This document shows positions 16,940 to 25,837 of a stretch of DNA of 33,905 bases, piece after piece. Location of the stretch: contig NZ_JAHBAV010000040.1 in NCBI RefSeq assembly GCF_018390595.1, positions 1-33,905 on the forward strand, written 5' to 3'. Origin of the DNA: Dietzia massiliensis (GTDB lineage Bacteria; Actinomycetota; Actinomycetes; Mycobacteriales; Mycobacteriaceae). The position numbers and the translations under genes are program-made. The notes under the pieces are model-generated. The model made no database searches. It worked only from the letters and a program-made list of their open reading frames with translations, and had not been told where the DNA came from. The number at the start of each line of letters is the position of its first letter. The stretch's first letter is position 1.

Positions 16940-18118
16940 ATGCGAATCCCGCGGCGCGCCGTCACCGTGACCACCGCCGTCTGCCTCGCGCTGGGCGGGA
17001 CGACCGCGTGCAGCCCCGCCGACCGCGCCGTCCTCTTCGCGTCCGCCTGCTCGGACTCCACCGCTTTCCCCACCGCCCCCCGCCACGAGCCCGGACAGGC
17101 CCACCTCATCGGTCAGGTGATCCGGAGCGGCCTGCCCATGGGCCCAGTCCCCGGGTGGGACGACGTCGTCTCGGTCGCCGACGCCGGCACCACCCTGGCC
17201 GCCGTGCACGCCGGCGGGACCGTCTCCGTGGTGGGCGTCGACCACGACGGCCTCCTCGCCGGAACGGCCGGCGGCGCCGGGCAGACCCTGCTGCCGCGCC
17301 GTGTGCCCGGGATCTCGGACGCGATCTCGGTCGCCGCCGTCGGGTCGGCGTTCCTCGTCACCCACGCGGACGGCACGGTGTCCGGCTGGGGCGACTCGTT
17401 CATCGCCTCCGGCGGTCTCCGGGGCGACTCCCCGGTCCGCACGACCCCGGCCGCGGTGCAGGGCGTCGACGAGGTGGTCTCCGTCGCCGACGGCTCCCTC
17501 AGCGCCCTCGCCCTCCGCTCGGACGGTGGTGTCCTGGGCTGGGGCGTCAACCTCACCGAGATCCTCGGTGAACCGCCCGGGACCACGGTCCGCCGGATCC
17601 GCGACGTCCCCGGGGCGGTCAGTGTGGCCGACGCGAGCGGGGCCGCGGTGATCGCCACCGCGACGGGCGAGGTGTGCGCCTGGGGCAACAACGTCCACGG
17701 CCTGCTGGGCGTGGAACCGCGCGGCGGGCAGACCAACCGGCCCGTCCGCGTGGACGGCTTCGGTGACGCCGAGGTCGTGCAGGTGGCCGGCGGCCAGCAC
17801 TTCGCGCTGGCGCTCGATTCGGCCGGCACCGTCTGGACCTGGGGACGCACCGTCACGGGGATCCTCGGCGACGGCACGACCGACGACACCGTCCTCACCT
17901 CCCCGCGGCCGGTGCCGGGGCTGCCGCCCCTGCGGTGGGTCGGGGCGAGCGAATCGTCCCCCTACGGGATCGACGGCGCCGGCGCGCTGTGGTCCTGGGG
18001 CCGCGGCCCCGTGCGCTCGCCGGAACCCGCCCGCGACACCCGACCCCGGCGCGTCCCGCTGCCCGGGCCGGCCCAGACCGTCACTGGCGCGCTCGTCCTG
18101 CTGGCGCCGGGCGACTGA
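16940..18118 (+). CDS. Exported RCC1-repeat beta-propeller protein
   Basis: A 392-residue protein with an N-terminal signal sequence (Arg-Arg, hydrophobic core ending LGGTTACSP). The cysteine near residue 25 could be a lipoprotein acylation site, but the position -3 residue is not the usual Leu/Val. The rest is six or seven repeats of about 50 residues with the RCC1 pattern: V-S-V-A-D, then a small-residue strand, D-G-x-V-x-x-W-G. Examples are HADGTVSGWGDS, LRSDGGVLGWGVN, TATGEVCAWGNN and LDSAGTVWTWGRT. These fold as a seven-bladed propeller. In bacteria such proteins are mostly uncharacterised and are presumed to bind proteins or ligands outside the membrane. It is an insertion between SURF1 and cobD relative to mycobacterial gene order. 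The ATG at 16940 follows GGGG and gives the signal peptide. Confidence 0.82.
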   Translation: MRIPRRAVTVTTAVCLALGGTTACSPADRAVLFASACSDSTAFPTAPRHEPGQAHLIGQVIRSGLPMGPVPGWDDVVSVADAGTTLAAVHAGGTVSVVGVDHDGLLAGTAGGAGQTLLPRRVPGISDAISVAAVGSAFLVTHADGTVSGWGDSFIASGGLRGDSPVRTTPAAVQGVDEVVSVADGSLSALALRSDGGVLGWGVNLTEILGEPPGTTVRRIRDVPGAVSVADASGAAVIATATGEVCAWGNNVHGLLGVEPRGGQTNRPVRVDGFGDAEVVQVAGGQHFALALDSAGTVWTWGRTVTGILGDGTTDDTVLTSPRPVPGLPPLRWVGASESSPYGIDGAGALWSWGRGPVRSPEPARDTRPRRVPLPGPAQTVTGALVLLAPGD

Positions 18119-18133
18119 CCCGCGGTGCCCGGC
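18106..18133. terminator. Possible bidirectional hairpin between RCC1 gene and cobD
   Basis: GCCGGGC (18106-18112) pairs with GCCCGGC (18127-18133) across a 14-base loop that includes the RCC1-gene stop, ending just before the cobD stop codon. There is no T tract, so function as a terminator is uncertain. Confidence 0.3.
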
Positions 18134-19165
18134 TCAGTCAGTTGACCCGCGGGCTCCGGATCGGTCGCCGCGCGCGCCCGCGGCGGCAGCGCACACGGCG
18201 GCCGCCGCGGCGCCGATCTGCACCGCCCGCATGAGCCGGACGGCCCGCCGGATGTCGACGGGGCGCGGCGCGGGGCCGTCACCGAGGCCTGGCCGCTGCT
18301 CCGTCCCGTACGGGTACGGAGTGGGCCCGCCGAGCCGGACGCCGAGCGCTCCCGCACACGACGCCTCCGCCACGCCGGCGTTGGGACTCGGGTGGGACGA
18401 CGCGTCCCGACGCCAGGTCCGGATCGCCTCCGCGGGCCGCCCGCCCACGACCGGGGCTACGGCCGCGGTCAGCAGGCCCGCGAACCGGGCGGCCGGCCAC
18501 CCGAGCACGTCATCGAGACGAGCCGACGCCCAGCCGAAGTCGACGTAGCGCGGTGAGCGGTGCCCGACCATCGCGTCGAGCGTGTTGGCCGCCCGGTGGG
18601 CCGCCGCCCCGGCGGGGCCCGCGACACCGGCCCAGAACAGCGTGGCCACCGCGGCGTCGGAGGTGTTCTCCGCGACCGATTCGACGACCGCCCGCGCGAG
18701 TTGGCCGGCGTCGAGAGCCCCGGGCTCGCGGCCGCACAACCACGGGAGCAGCCGCCGCGACCCGTCGATGTCGGACCGGTCGAGCAGCTCCGCCTGGCGA
18801 CGGGCGATCCGGAGGAGAGAGGTCCCGCCGAGGCAGGCCCACACGGTGGCCGCCGTAGTCGCCACACGCAGGGCGGGCCTGGCGGCCACGGCCGTGTCGA
18901 GACCGCGCGCGGCGGCCGTCACCCCGCCGACGAGCACGACGGTGAAGACGACACCGCGGGCCCGGACGGCGACGCGGCCCGCCGTCGCGTCGTGGGCGCC
19001 TGCGGCCGCGTGGGCGTCGACGGCGTCCGCGGGCGGGTGGAGCAGTCCCTCCACGCGCGAGGCCACCGCGCCGAAGCCGGCCACCGGATGCCACCTCGAG
19101 GGGTCGGCCAGCGCCGCGTCGACGAGGAAGCCCAGGGCGATGCCGCAGGCGCGAGAGGTGTCCAT
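18134..19165 (-). CDS. cobD: Adenosylcobinamide-phosphate synthase (CobD/CbiB)
   Basis: This integral membrane protein couples an aminopropanol phosphate to adenosylcobyric acid in late cobalamin synthesis. The 343-residue product has the family N-terminus GFLVDAALADPSRWHPVAGFG, the NTLDAMVGHRSPRYVDFGW block, and SHPSPNAGVAEASCAGALGVRLGGP near the C-terminus. Several hydrophobic helices are present (for example residues 70-120 and 240-260). The start must be the ATG at 19165 because no other start precedes the conserved N-terminus. Strikingly this is only four bases after the 3' base of tRNA-Val, and there is no Shine-Dalgarno. Translation would therefore begin on an mRNA released by tRNA 3' processing or from within a tRNA-mRNA precursor. 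Confidence 0.92.
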   Translation of the reverse strand: MDTSRACGIALGFLVDAALADPSRWHPVAGFGAVASRVEGLLHPPADAVDAHAAAGAHDATAGRVAVRARGVVFTVVLVGGVTAAARGLDTAVAARPALRVATTAATVWACLGGTSLLRIARRQAELLDRSDIDGSRRLLPWLCGREPGALDAGQLARAVVESVAENTSDAAVATLFWAGVAGPAGAAAHRAANTLDAMVGHRSPRYVDFGWASARLDDVLGWPAARFAGLLTAAVAPVVGGRPAEAIRTWRRDASSHPSPNAGVAEASCAGALGVRLGGPTPYPYGTEQRPGLGDGPAPRPVDIRRAVRLMRAVQIGAAAAAVCAAAAGARGDRSGARGSTD

Positions 19166-19169
19166 GGGG

Positions 19170-19242
19170 TGCGCGCGGAGGGAATCGAACCCCCGACCGC
19201 TGGTGTGTAAGACCAGAGCTCTAACCGCTGAGCTACGCGCGC
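19170..19242 (-). tRNA. tRNA-Val (anticodon UAC)
   Basis: A 73-nucleotide cloverleaf on the minus strand. The 7-bp acceptor GCGCGCG/CGCGCGC, D arm with AGCTCAGCGGTTAGAGC, anticodon stem CTGGT/ACCAG around loop CTTACAC (anticodon TAC), T arm with GGTTCGATTCC, and discriminator A are all present. CCA is not encoded. It reads GUA valine codons. Confidence 0.95.
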
Positions 19243-19276
19243 GTACGCCAGCGCCTCACGGGCGCCGGCGCGGCTC

Positions 19277-19282
19277 AGAGTA
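19277..19282 (-). promoter_or_regulatory. Candidate -10 box for tRNA-Val (and cobD)
   Basis: On the minus strand TACTCT fits TANNNT and would start transcription about 28 bases before the mature tRNA 5' end. It lies in the gap after the DUF3052 gene. Confidence 0.4.
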
Positions 19283-19341
19283 TCCCACCGGGGGCCGCGC
19301 CTCCCCGCGGGGCGGGCGCGGAGCTCCGGGGACTCTCAACC

Positions 19342-19776
19342 CTACTTACGCGGCATGCTGTTCTTGCGGAGGGCGAGCCGGCTGCCGACCCAGTCCCCGA
19401 TGGCCGCCGTCCGGGTCTGGAGCATCCCCGCGGTCTGGGCGGACTCCGCGATCACGGCGGGCTCCACGTGACCGTCACGCCCCGTTTTGGGGGTGAGGAC
19501 CCAGACGGACCCCTCGTCCGCGAGCGGCGTGACGACGTCCATCAGCCGATCCACGAGGTCCCCGTCACCGTCCCGCCACCAGAGCAACACCGCGTCGACC
19601 ACCTCATCGGTGTCCTCCTCCAGCAGCTCCGATCCGACGGCGTCCTCGACGGCCTCGCTGATCGACTCGTCGCAGTCGGAATCCCATCCGACCTCCTGAA
19701 CGAGCATGCCCTCCGTCAGATCGAGCTGACCAGCGACCTGGTCCGCTCCGTCCTGCTGGTTCGCCGCGGCGACCAC
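19342..19776 (-). CDS. DUF3052 domain protein
   Basis: A 144-residue acidic cytoplasmic protein of the DUF3052 family, conserved next to aceE in actinobacteria and of unknown function. Visible features are [18 protein letters not shown] near residue 20, a long Asp/Glu-rich helix ([24 protein letters not shown]), and a basic C-terminus ending NSMPRK. The GTG at 19776 is used because GGAGG stands nine bases upstream. It is divergent from aceE, sharing a 316-base promoter region. Confidence 0.85.
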   Translation of the reverse strand: MVAAANQQDGADQVAGQLDLTEGMLVQEVGWDSDCDESISEAVEDAVGSELLEEDTDEVVDAVLLWWRDGDGDLVDRLMDVVTPLADEGSVWVLTPKTGRDGHVEPAVIAESAQTAGMLQTRTAAIGDWVGSRLALRKNSMPRK

Positions 19777-20092
19777 CGTGGTGTTCCTCCCTCTGTTCCG
19801 AGTAGTCCATCGAGGTAGTTCATCGAGGACTTTCGCTGACCAGGAACACTACCCGCGGACAGGCACCGGGGAAACGACTACCGCCCATTTACCGGCGCGG
19901 GGCATCCCGCGACGGTGTCGCGGGTCACGCTTTGGGGCACAATCGGAAACGACGGGCCGACGGTGGCCCGGTCCGAGCCCGACGCGGTCCGCCACACACC
20001 CGTGGACCGCGGTGCGGGCCCGACGCTGTACCGACGAGTGGTGGCCCCACCGGGCCGCCACGGTACGAATCACAGAAGTGAGGACGAGAAGC
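19777..20092. promoter_or_regulatory. Divergent control region of aceE and the DUF3052 gene
   Basis: A 316-base region without a credible gene. It holds a perfect inverted repeat, CCCGCGAC-GGT-GTCGCGGG, at 19906-19924, followed by CACAAT (19938-19943), a weak -10 candidate for aceE about 150 bases before its ATG. The palindrome just upstream of the -10 is a plausible regulator-binding site; the -35 is not recognisable. The remaining sequence up to 20092 would be a long 5' leader in which I see no known riboswitch. Confidence 0.4.
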
Positions 20093-22888
20093 ATGACCGA
20101 GAACGCAGGCCCCAGGAACGGTTCCGCACCCACCAACGTGCCGGTCCTCCGCGAGGGCGTCGCGTCCTACCTGGCGGACTCCGATCCCGAGGAGACCCAG
20201 GAGTGGATGGATTCGCTCGACGGTCTGCTCGCCGAGGCCGGGCCCGAGCGGGCTCGTTACCTCATGCTTCGGCTGCTCGAACGTGCCTCGAAACAACGCG
20301 TACCGCTCCCGGCGCTCACCTCCACGGACTACGTCAACACGATCCCCACCAGCCTCGAGCCGGAGTTCCCGGGCGACGAGGCGGTGGAGCGTACCTACCG
20401 CCGGTGGATCCGCTGGAACGCCGCCATCATGGTCCACCGCGCCCAGCGCCCCGGCATCGGCGTGGGCGGCCACATCTCGACCTACGCGGGCGCGGCGCCG
20501 CTCTACGAGGTGGGCTACAACCACTTCTTCCGCGGCAAGGACCATCCCGGCGGCGGTGACCACATCTTCTTCCAGGGCCACGCCTCCCCCGGCATGTACG
20601 CCCGCGCGTACCTCGAGGGCCGGCTCCGCGAGCACGATCTCGACGGCTTCCGGCAGGAGAAGAGCCACCCGGGTCGGTCCCTGCCCTCCTACCCCCATCC
20701 CCGCTCGATGCCCGAGTTCTGGGAGTTCCCGACCGTCTCGATGGGTCTCGGGCCCATCAACGCCATCTACCAGGCGCGGTTCAACCGCTACCTGCACAAC
20801 CGCGGCATCAAAGACACCTCCCAGCAGCACGTCTGGGCGTTCCTCGGCGACGGTGAGATGGACGAGGTCGAGTCGCGCGGCGCGCTGCAGATCGCGGCCA
20901 ACGACGCGCTGGACAACCTCACCTTCGTCATCAACTGCAACCTCCAGCGGCTCGACGGGCCCGTCCGCGGCAACGGCCAGATCGTCCAGGAGCTGGAGTC
21001 CTACTTCAACGGCGCCGGCTGGAACGTCATCAAGGTCGTCTGGGGCCGCGAGTGGGACGCGCTGTTCGAGAAGGACACCGAGGGCGCGCTCGTCTCGCTG
21101 ATGAACTCCGTCTCGGACGGTGACTACCAGACGTTCAAGGCCAACGACGGCGCCTACGTCCGCGAGCACTTCTTCGGCCGCGACCCCCGCACCGCCAAGC
21201 TCGTCGAGGACATGACGGACGAGGAGATCTGGGACCTGCGCCGCGGCGGGCACGACTACCGCAAGATCCACGCCGCGTACAAGGCCGCGCTCGAGCACAC
21301 CGGTCAGCCGACCGTGATCCTGGCCCACACCATCAAGGGCTTCGGGCTGGGTCAGAACTTCGAGGGGCGCAACGCGACCCACCAGATGAAGAAGCTGACG
21401 CTCGACGACCTCAAGCTGTTCCGCGACAAGCAGCAGATCCCGATCACCGACGAGGAGCTCGAGGCCGACCCCGCCCAGCCGCCGTACTACAACCCGGGGC
21501 CGAACTCCCCCGAGATCCGGTACATGCTGGACCGCCGTGCCGCGCTGGGCGGTCACGTGCCCGAGCGGCGGCAGACCTTCACCCCGCTGAACGTGCCCGA
21601 CATCGACGCCCTGAAGTCGCTGCGCAAGGGCTCGGGCAAGCAGGCCGTGGCCACGACGATGGCGCTCGTGCGAACCGCCAAGGAGCTCATGCGCGACGAG
21701 TCGCTGCGTGACCGTTTCGTGCCCATCATCCCGGACGAGGCCCGCACCTTCGGCATGGACTCGTGGTTCCCGACGCTGAAGATCTATAACCCGCACGGCC
21801 AGAACTACACCTCGGTCGACCACGAGCTCATGCTGAGCTACAAGGAGGCCAAGAACGGCCAGATCATGCACGAGGGCATCAGCGAGGCCGGTTCGGTCGC
21901 CGAGTTCACGGCCGCCGGAACCGCATACGCCACCCACGGCGAGCCGATGATCCCGCTGTACATCTTCTACTCGATGTTCGGCTTCCAGCGGACCGGCGAC
22001 GCGATCTGGGCGGCCGCCGACCAGCTCGCCCGGGGCTTCCTGCTCGGCGCCACCGCCGGCCGCACGACCCTCACCGGCGAGGGCCTCCAGCACATGGACG
22101 GACACTCCCCCCTGCTGGCGGCGACCAACCCTGGGATCATCTCCTACGACCCCGCCTGGGCCTACGAGGTCGCGCACATCATGCGTGCCGGCGTCGAGCG
22201 GATGTACGGGCCGGGTTCCGCCCACGAGACGGAGACCGACGGCATCGACCGCAACGTCTCGTACTACATCACCCTGTACAACGAGCCCGTTCCGCAGCCG
22301 GCCGAGCCGGAGGATCTGGACGCCGACGCGCTACTGCGGGGCCTGTACCGGTTCCGGGCGGCCGAGTCCGGCACCCACAAGGCCGCCATCCTCGCCTCGG
22401 GCGTGGCCATGTACGCGGCGGTCGACGCGCAGCGGATGCTCGCCGAGGACTGGGACGTCGCGGCCGACCTGTGGTCCGCGACCTCCTGGACCGAGCTGGC
22501 CCGCGACGGTTTCGAGTGTGAGCGACACGCTCTGCGCCACCCGGATCAGCAGCCGCGCACCCCGTTCGTCGCGGCGGCGCTGGCCGACGCCGAGGGGCCG
22601 AAGGTCGCGGTGAGCGACTTCCAGAAGGCGGTGCCGGACCAGATCCGCGCCTGGGTCCCCGGTGACTTCACGGTTCTGGGCTGCGACGGGTTCGGGTTCT
22701 CCGACACCCGGCCGGCCGCTCGTCGCTTCTTCAACACCGACGCCGAGTCGATCGTCGTCGCCGTGCTGGCGGGGCTCGTCCGCGAGGGCGCCATCGAGAA
22801 GGTCACCCTCCTCGAGGCCGCGCGGCAGTACCGGATCGACGACGTCATGGCCGCCCCCGAGCCGACGACGGATCCCGGAGTGGCGTGA
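20093..22888 (+). CDS. aceE: Pyruvate dehydrogenase E1 component, homodimeric type
   Basis: AceE is the thiamine-diphosphate-dependent E1 subunit that decarboxylates pyruvate and passes the acetyl group to the E2 lipoyl domain. The 931-residue length matches the homodimeric family. The thiamine-diphosphate motif GDGEMDE starts at residue 252 and closes with the asparagine of VINCN about 30 residues on. [32 protein letters not shown] and EGISEAGS near the middle are characteristic blocks. The ATG at 20093 follows a GAGGACGAG purine stretch and gives a normal N-terminus; the open frame further upstream to 19778 lies in the promoter region. Its stop overlaps the mabR start (GTGA), so regulator and enzyme are co-translated. 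Confidence 0.97.
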   Translation: MTENAGPRNGSAPTNVPVLREGVASYLADSDPEETQEWMDSLDGLLAEAGPERARYLMLRLLERASKQRVPLPALTSTDYVNTIPTSLEPEFPGDEAVERTYRRWIRWNAAIMVHRAQRPGIGVGGHISTYAGAAPLYEVGYNHFFRGKDHPGGGDHIFFQGHASPGMYARAYLEGRLREHDLDGFRQEKSHPGRSLPSYPHPRSMPEFWEFPTVSMGLGPINAIYQARFNRYLHNRGIKDTSQQHVWAFLGDGEMDEVESRGALQIAANDALDNLTFVINCNLQRLDGPVRGNGQIVQELESYFNGAGWNVIKVVWGREWDALFEKDTEGALVSLMNSVSDGDYQTFKANDGAYVREHFFGRDPRTAKLVEDMTDEEIWDLRRGGHDYRKIHAAYKAALEHTGQPTVILAHTIKGFGLGQNFEGRNATHQMKKLTLDDLKLFRDKQQIPITDEELEADPAQPPYYNPGPNSPEIRYMLDRRAALGGHVPERRQTFTPLNVPDIDALKSLRKGSGKQAVATTMALVRTAKELMRDESLRDRFVPIIPDEARTFGMDSWFPTLKIYNPHGQNYTSVDHELMLSYKEAKNGQIMHEGISEAGSVAEFTAAGTAYATHGEPMIPLYIFYSMFGFQRTGDAIWAAADQLARGFLLGATAGRTTLTGEGLQHMDGHSPLLAATNPGIISYDPAWAYEVAHIMRAGVERMYGPGSAHETETDGIDRNVSYYITLYNEPVPQPAEPEDLDADALLRGLYRFRAAESGTHKAAILASGVAMYAAVDAQRMLAEDWDVAADLWSATSWTELARDGFECERHALRHPDQQPRTPFVAAALADAEGPKVAVSDFQKAVPDQIRAWVPGDFTVLGCDGFGFSDTRPAARRFFNTDAESIVVAVLAGLVREGAIEKVTLLEAARQYRIDDVMAAPEPTTDPGVA

Positions 22889-24138
22889 CCGAGACGTCCG
22901 ACCCCGCCACCGGGGAGAGTCAGCCGGAGCGCGTCCGGCGGCGGTCGTCCACGCCGCCGGACGACAGGCCGGTCTCCGACGCTCTCCTCAAGCGCATCAC
23001 GCGGCACTCGGGGACCCTGTCCACCGAGGCGGTCCGCGCACTGGAGCAGGAACTGCCGTTCTTCGCCGAACTCTCGGCGGACCAGCGGGCGGAGATCCAG
23101 CTGATCATCCAGAGCGCGGTTCGCGACTTCGTCACGTGGGTGCGCAACCCCGAGGCCCCGCACACCGACACCATCGCCGGTTTCAAGCTGTTACCCAAGG
23201 GCGTCGGTCAGGGGCTCACCCTGCAACAGACGGTGCAGCTCGTGCGCTCGACCCTCGAGTACTTCGAGCTGGTGATGCCCCGGATCACCCACAACGAGCG
23301 ACAGCGCGGCCTGATGATCGCGGCAGTCCTGAAGTTCGGCCGCGAGCTTGGGTTCACCGCAGCCTCCGTGTACGCCGCGGCGGCGGAGAACCGCGGCGCG
23401 TGGGACACGCGCATGGAGGCGATGATCGTCGACGCCGTGGTCCGTGGGGACCGGCACGCGGATCTCATCTCCGGCGCCTCCGCACTGAACTGGGATCCGA
23501 CGACCGCGGCCACGGTCATCATCGGGACCCCGAGGGAGGATCTGGGTCTCGCCTCGGTACCCGCCGTCCACAGGGCCGCCGTCTCGTCCGACCGGCACGC
23601 GCTGGCCGTGGTGCAGGGGGCCCGCCTCGTCGTCATCCTGTCGGGAGAGCTGGAGTCCTCCGCGTCGATCCCGCCTACCGTGCTCGACGCGTTCTCCTCG
23701 GACGCCCCCGTCGTCCACGGACACACCGTGGGCTCCCTGGTCGAGGCCCCGGACAGCGCGGCGGAGGCGCTGTCCGGGGCGGCGGCGGTGAGCGGCTGGC
23801 CCGGCGCGCCGCGGCCCGTCGCGGCGATCGACCTCCTACCCGAGCGCGTCCTCGGGGGCGACCGCGGCGCGGCGGCGATGTTGGTCGACCGGATCGTCAC
23901 GCCCCTGCGCGGTGCGGACGCCTCCGTCGAGGACACCCTGCGGGCCTATCTCGACTCCGGCGGGCACGTGGAGAAGTGCGCCCGCGAGTTGTACGTCCAT
24001 CCCAATACCGTCAGGTACCGCCTGAAGAGAGTGAGTCAAATCACTAAATTCGACCCCCTCACCGCTCGAGACGCATTCGTGCTGAGAATCGCGCTCGTCC
24101 TCGGGAAGTTTGCCGAGCGAACTACTCAAGAGGGCTAA
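22885..24138 (+). CDS. mabR: PucR-family transcriptional regulator, MabR orthologue
   Basis: A 417-residue regulator with a central RsbRD/GGDEF-like region and a C-terminal PucR helix-turn-helix (about residues 345-405: [19 protein letters not shown], then [12 protein letters not shown]). Its position between aceE and fabD is that of M. tuberculosis Rv2242, described as MabR, a regulator of the FAS-II operon that begins with fabD. The GTG overlaps the aceE stop. The last 150 or so bases of the gene are markedly less GC-rich than the rest (codons such as AGT CAA ATC ACT AAA), suggesting that promoter or operator sequence for fabD extends into the coding region. Regulation of fabD here is inferred from position. 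Confidence 0.88.
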   Translation: MTETSDPATGESQPERVRRRSSTPPDDRPVSDALLKRITRHSGTLSTEAVRALEQELPFFAELSADQRAEIQLIIQSAVRDFVTWVRNPEAPHTDTIAGFKLLPKGVGQGLTLQQTVQLVRSTLEYFELVMPRITHNERQRGLMIAAVLKFGRELGFTAASVYAAAAENRGAWDTRMEAMIVDAVVRGDRHADLISGASALNWDPTTAATVIIGTPREDLGLASVPAVHRAAVSSDRHALAVVQGARLVVILSGELESSASIPPTVLDAFSSDAPVVHGHTVGSLVEAPDSAAEALSGAAAVSGWPGAPRPVAAIDLLPERVLGGDRGAAAMLVDRIVTPLRGADASVEDTLRAYLDSGGHVEKCARELYVHPNTVRYRLKRVSQITKFDPLTARDAFVLRIALVLGKFAERTTQEG

Positions 24139-24293
24139 ATATTCACTTGCGTCACAACCTGTAACGAAACTCCTTCCTCCGGAGATGGACGAGCAGCCAG
24201 CTCGCGATTTGTGGGGATCCCACAAAATCCCGGGCTCGTTTCTGGCTTCGGGAACATCATCCGAAAGGGGCCCGGCCGTGTTGTCTGATACCC
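24139..24293 (+). promoter_or_regulatory. fabD promoter region with palindromic operator candidate
   Basis: A 155-base, relatively AT-rich gap between mabR and fabD. At 24208-24226 stands a perfect 8-3-8 inverted repeat, TTTGTGGG-GAT-CCCACAAA, centred about 77 bases before fabD; it is the best candidate for MabR or another fatty-acid regulator. It lacks a T tract, so it is not a convincing terminator. A second short repeat, AGTGA-N6-TCACT (24030-24045), lies in the end of mabR. No Shine-Dalgarno precedes fabD, suggesting a start near the GTG itself. Confidence 0.5.
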
Positions 24294-25220
24294 GTGCTTT
24301 GCCTAACCGCCCCTGGACAAGGGTCACAGAAAGCCGGGATGCTCGCGCCCTGGCTCGAGTTGCCCGGCGCCTCCGACCGTCTCGCCGACTGGTCCGCGTC
24401 GAGCGGACTCGATCTCGAGCGCCTCGGCACCACGGCGACCCTGCAGGAGATCACCGACACCGCGGTGACCCAACCACTCGTGGTGGCCTCCGCGCTCCTC
24501 GGTGCCGCGGAGTTGCGCAGACGCGGTCAGGTCCCCTCCGACACGCTCGTCGCGGGTCACTCGATCGGCGAGATCGCGGCGCTGGCGATCGCCGGCGTGG
24601 TCTCGGAGGCGGACGCCCTGCGCCTCGCGTCCGTGCGCGGAGCGGCGATGTCACGGGCGTGCGCCGAGCGACCGACCGGGATGATCGCCGTTCTCGGCGG
24701 GGTCGAGGCCGATGTGCTGCTGGCTCTGGACAATGCCGGGCTCGCGCCGGCGAACCGGAACGGCGCGGGGCAGATCGTCGCCGCGGGCCCGCTCGAGGCC
24801 TGCGACGCACTCGAGCAGAACCCGCCCACCCGGGCGCGCCTGCGTCGGCTCGAGGTCGCCGGCGCGTTCCACACGAGCCACATGGACTCCGCCGTCGACG
24901 AGTTCCGCGCGCTGGCCGAGACCATCGAGGTCAACGATCCGGAGCTGACGCTGCTGTCGAACGCCGACGGCATGGCGGTCACCTCAGGCCGTGACGCGCT
25001 GGACCGGGTGGTCTCGCAGATCACCCACCCGGTGCGCTGGGACCTCTGCACGCAGACCATGCTCAAGCTCGGCGTGGACGCGTTCGTCGAGCTGCCGCCG
25101 TCCGGCGCGCTCGTCGGGCTGGCCAAGCGCTCGATGCGCGAGGTCGCCCGCCACGGCGTGACCGTCCCGGAGGACATCGAGACCGCTCTCGCGACGGTCC
25201 CCGCCCTCAGCGGGGCCTGA
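24294..25220 (+). CDS. fabD: Malonyl-CoA:ACP transacylase
   Basis: FabD loads malonyl groups from CoA onto the acyl carrier protein. The 308-residue product opens with APGQGSQKAGM and has the nucleophile in GHSIGE (Ser90), with a histidine in FHTSHM (His193) at the catalytic position. The GTG at 24294 places GQGSQ at the usual distance from the N-terminus, and no nearer alternative exists. It has no Shine-Dalgarno, so the mRNA may be leaderless. It is the first gene of the FAS-II-type cluster. Confidence 0.94.
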   Translation: MLCLTAPGQGSQKAGMLAPWLELPGASDRLADWSASSGLDLERLGTTATLQEITDTAVTQPLVVASALLGAAELRRRGQVPSDTLVAGHSIGEIAALAIAGVVSEADALRLASVRGAAMSRACAERPTGMIAVLGGVEADVLLALDNAGLAPANRNGAGQIVAAGPLEACDALEQNPPTRARLRRLEVAGAFHTSHMDSAVDEFRALAETIEVNDPELTLLSNADGMAVTSGRDALDRVVSQITHPVRWDLCTQTMLKLGVDAFVELPPSGALVGLAKRSMREVARHGVTVPEDIETALATVPALSGA

Positions 25221-25326
25221 GGCCTCCCCCGACCACCCCCGTTCGTCGGCCGTCGTCGATGATCGGGTACGACAAACGTCCGTCGCGCCCGTCGGGCACG
25301 ACATCACCCATCAGAAAGGACACCAC

Positions 25327-25578
25327 ATGGCACGCACCGAGGCCGAGATCATCGCAGGACTCGCGGAAATCGTCGAGGAGGTCACCGGGATCGAGCCGTC
25401 CGAAGTGACCCCCGAGAAGTCCTTCGTCGACGACCTCGACATCGATTCGCTCTCCATGGTGGAGATCGCCGTGCAGACCGAGGACCGATACGGAGTGGAG
25501 ATCCCCGACGAGGACCTCGCCAAGTTGCGTACCGTGCAGGATGCGGTCGACTACATTCAGAAGATCGACCAGAGCTGA
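25327..25578 (+). CDS. acpP: Acyl carrier protein
   Basis: An 83-residue acidic carrier whose serine in DIDSLSM (Ser41) receives the phosphopantetheine arm. It stands where M. tuberculosis has acpM, but it lacks the long C-terminal extension of AcpM and resembles ordinary FAS-II carriers. The Shine-Dalgarno AAAGGA precedes the ATG at good spacing. It is 106 bases after fabD; no ketoacyl synthase follows. Confidence 0.95.
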   Translation: MARTEAEIIAGLAEIVEEVTGIEPSEVTPEKSFVDDLDIDSLSMVEIAVQTEDRYGVEIPDEDLAKLRTVQDAVDYIQKIDQS

Positions 25579-25581
25579 TTT

Positions 25582-25605
25582 CCCGCCCCGCACGTCGGGG
25601 GCGGG
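25582..25605 (+). terminator. GC-rich hairpin directly after the acyl carrier gene
   Basis: CCCGCCCC (25582-25589) and GGGGCGGG (25598-25605) form a perfect 8-bp stem with an 8-base loop, beginning three bases after the stop. There is no T tract, so it may pause or attenuate transcription, or protect the transcript end, rather than terminate efficiently. Confidence 0.35.
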
Positions 25606-25789
25606 GACGCGTTCAGGGCCGAAGGTGCGGTCGGTGCACCACGTCGAGCCCGCGTCCCTTCCCCGCGTGCAGGGCACTCCACAGATCGCCCCGCCCAGAG
25701 CGGGGCGCCGGGCACGAGGTCCGGAAACGGGACGGGGGTCCCGCTTCCGGTCATCGTCCGCCCACAAGCCAGTCCGGGGGTCCGTCACA

Positions 25790-25819
25790 GGTGCACGCTC
25801 CCTCCCCGGGACGTGCACC
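25790..25819 (+). repeat. Inverted repeat GGTGCACG-N14-CGTGCACC beside the accD6 ribosome-binding site
   Basis: The two perfect 8-base arms (25790-25797, 25812-25819) are 22 bases apart centre to centre, two helical turns. A third GGTGCACC box lies at 25633-25640. The accD6 Shine-Dalgarno AAGGAAAGG begins immediately after the second arm, so the repeat could act as an operator or as an mRNA stem next to the ribosome-binding site. Confidence 0.5.
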
Positions 25820-25837
25820 AAGGAAAGGACTGCACTC

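Larger units (their letters stand above)
25579..25837 (+). other. Spacer where kasA/kasB would be expected
   Basis: The 259 bases between the acyl carrier gene and accD6 hold hairpins and GTGCAC boxes but no ketoacyl-synthase sequence: I see no Cys-His-His motif fragments in any frame. A second small stem, GCCCCG/CGGGGC, occurs near 25690-25710. The region may carry a separate accD6 promoter. Confidence 0.5.

Noticed and set aside
25579..25837. CRISPR-like or mobile-element explanation for the repeats in the kas gap
   Set aside because: Only hairpins and three GTGCAC boxes occur; there are no regular spacers, transposase fragments or target duplications.
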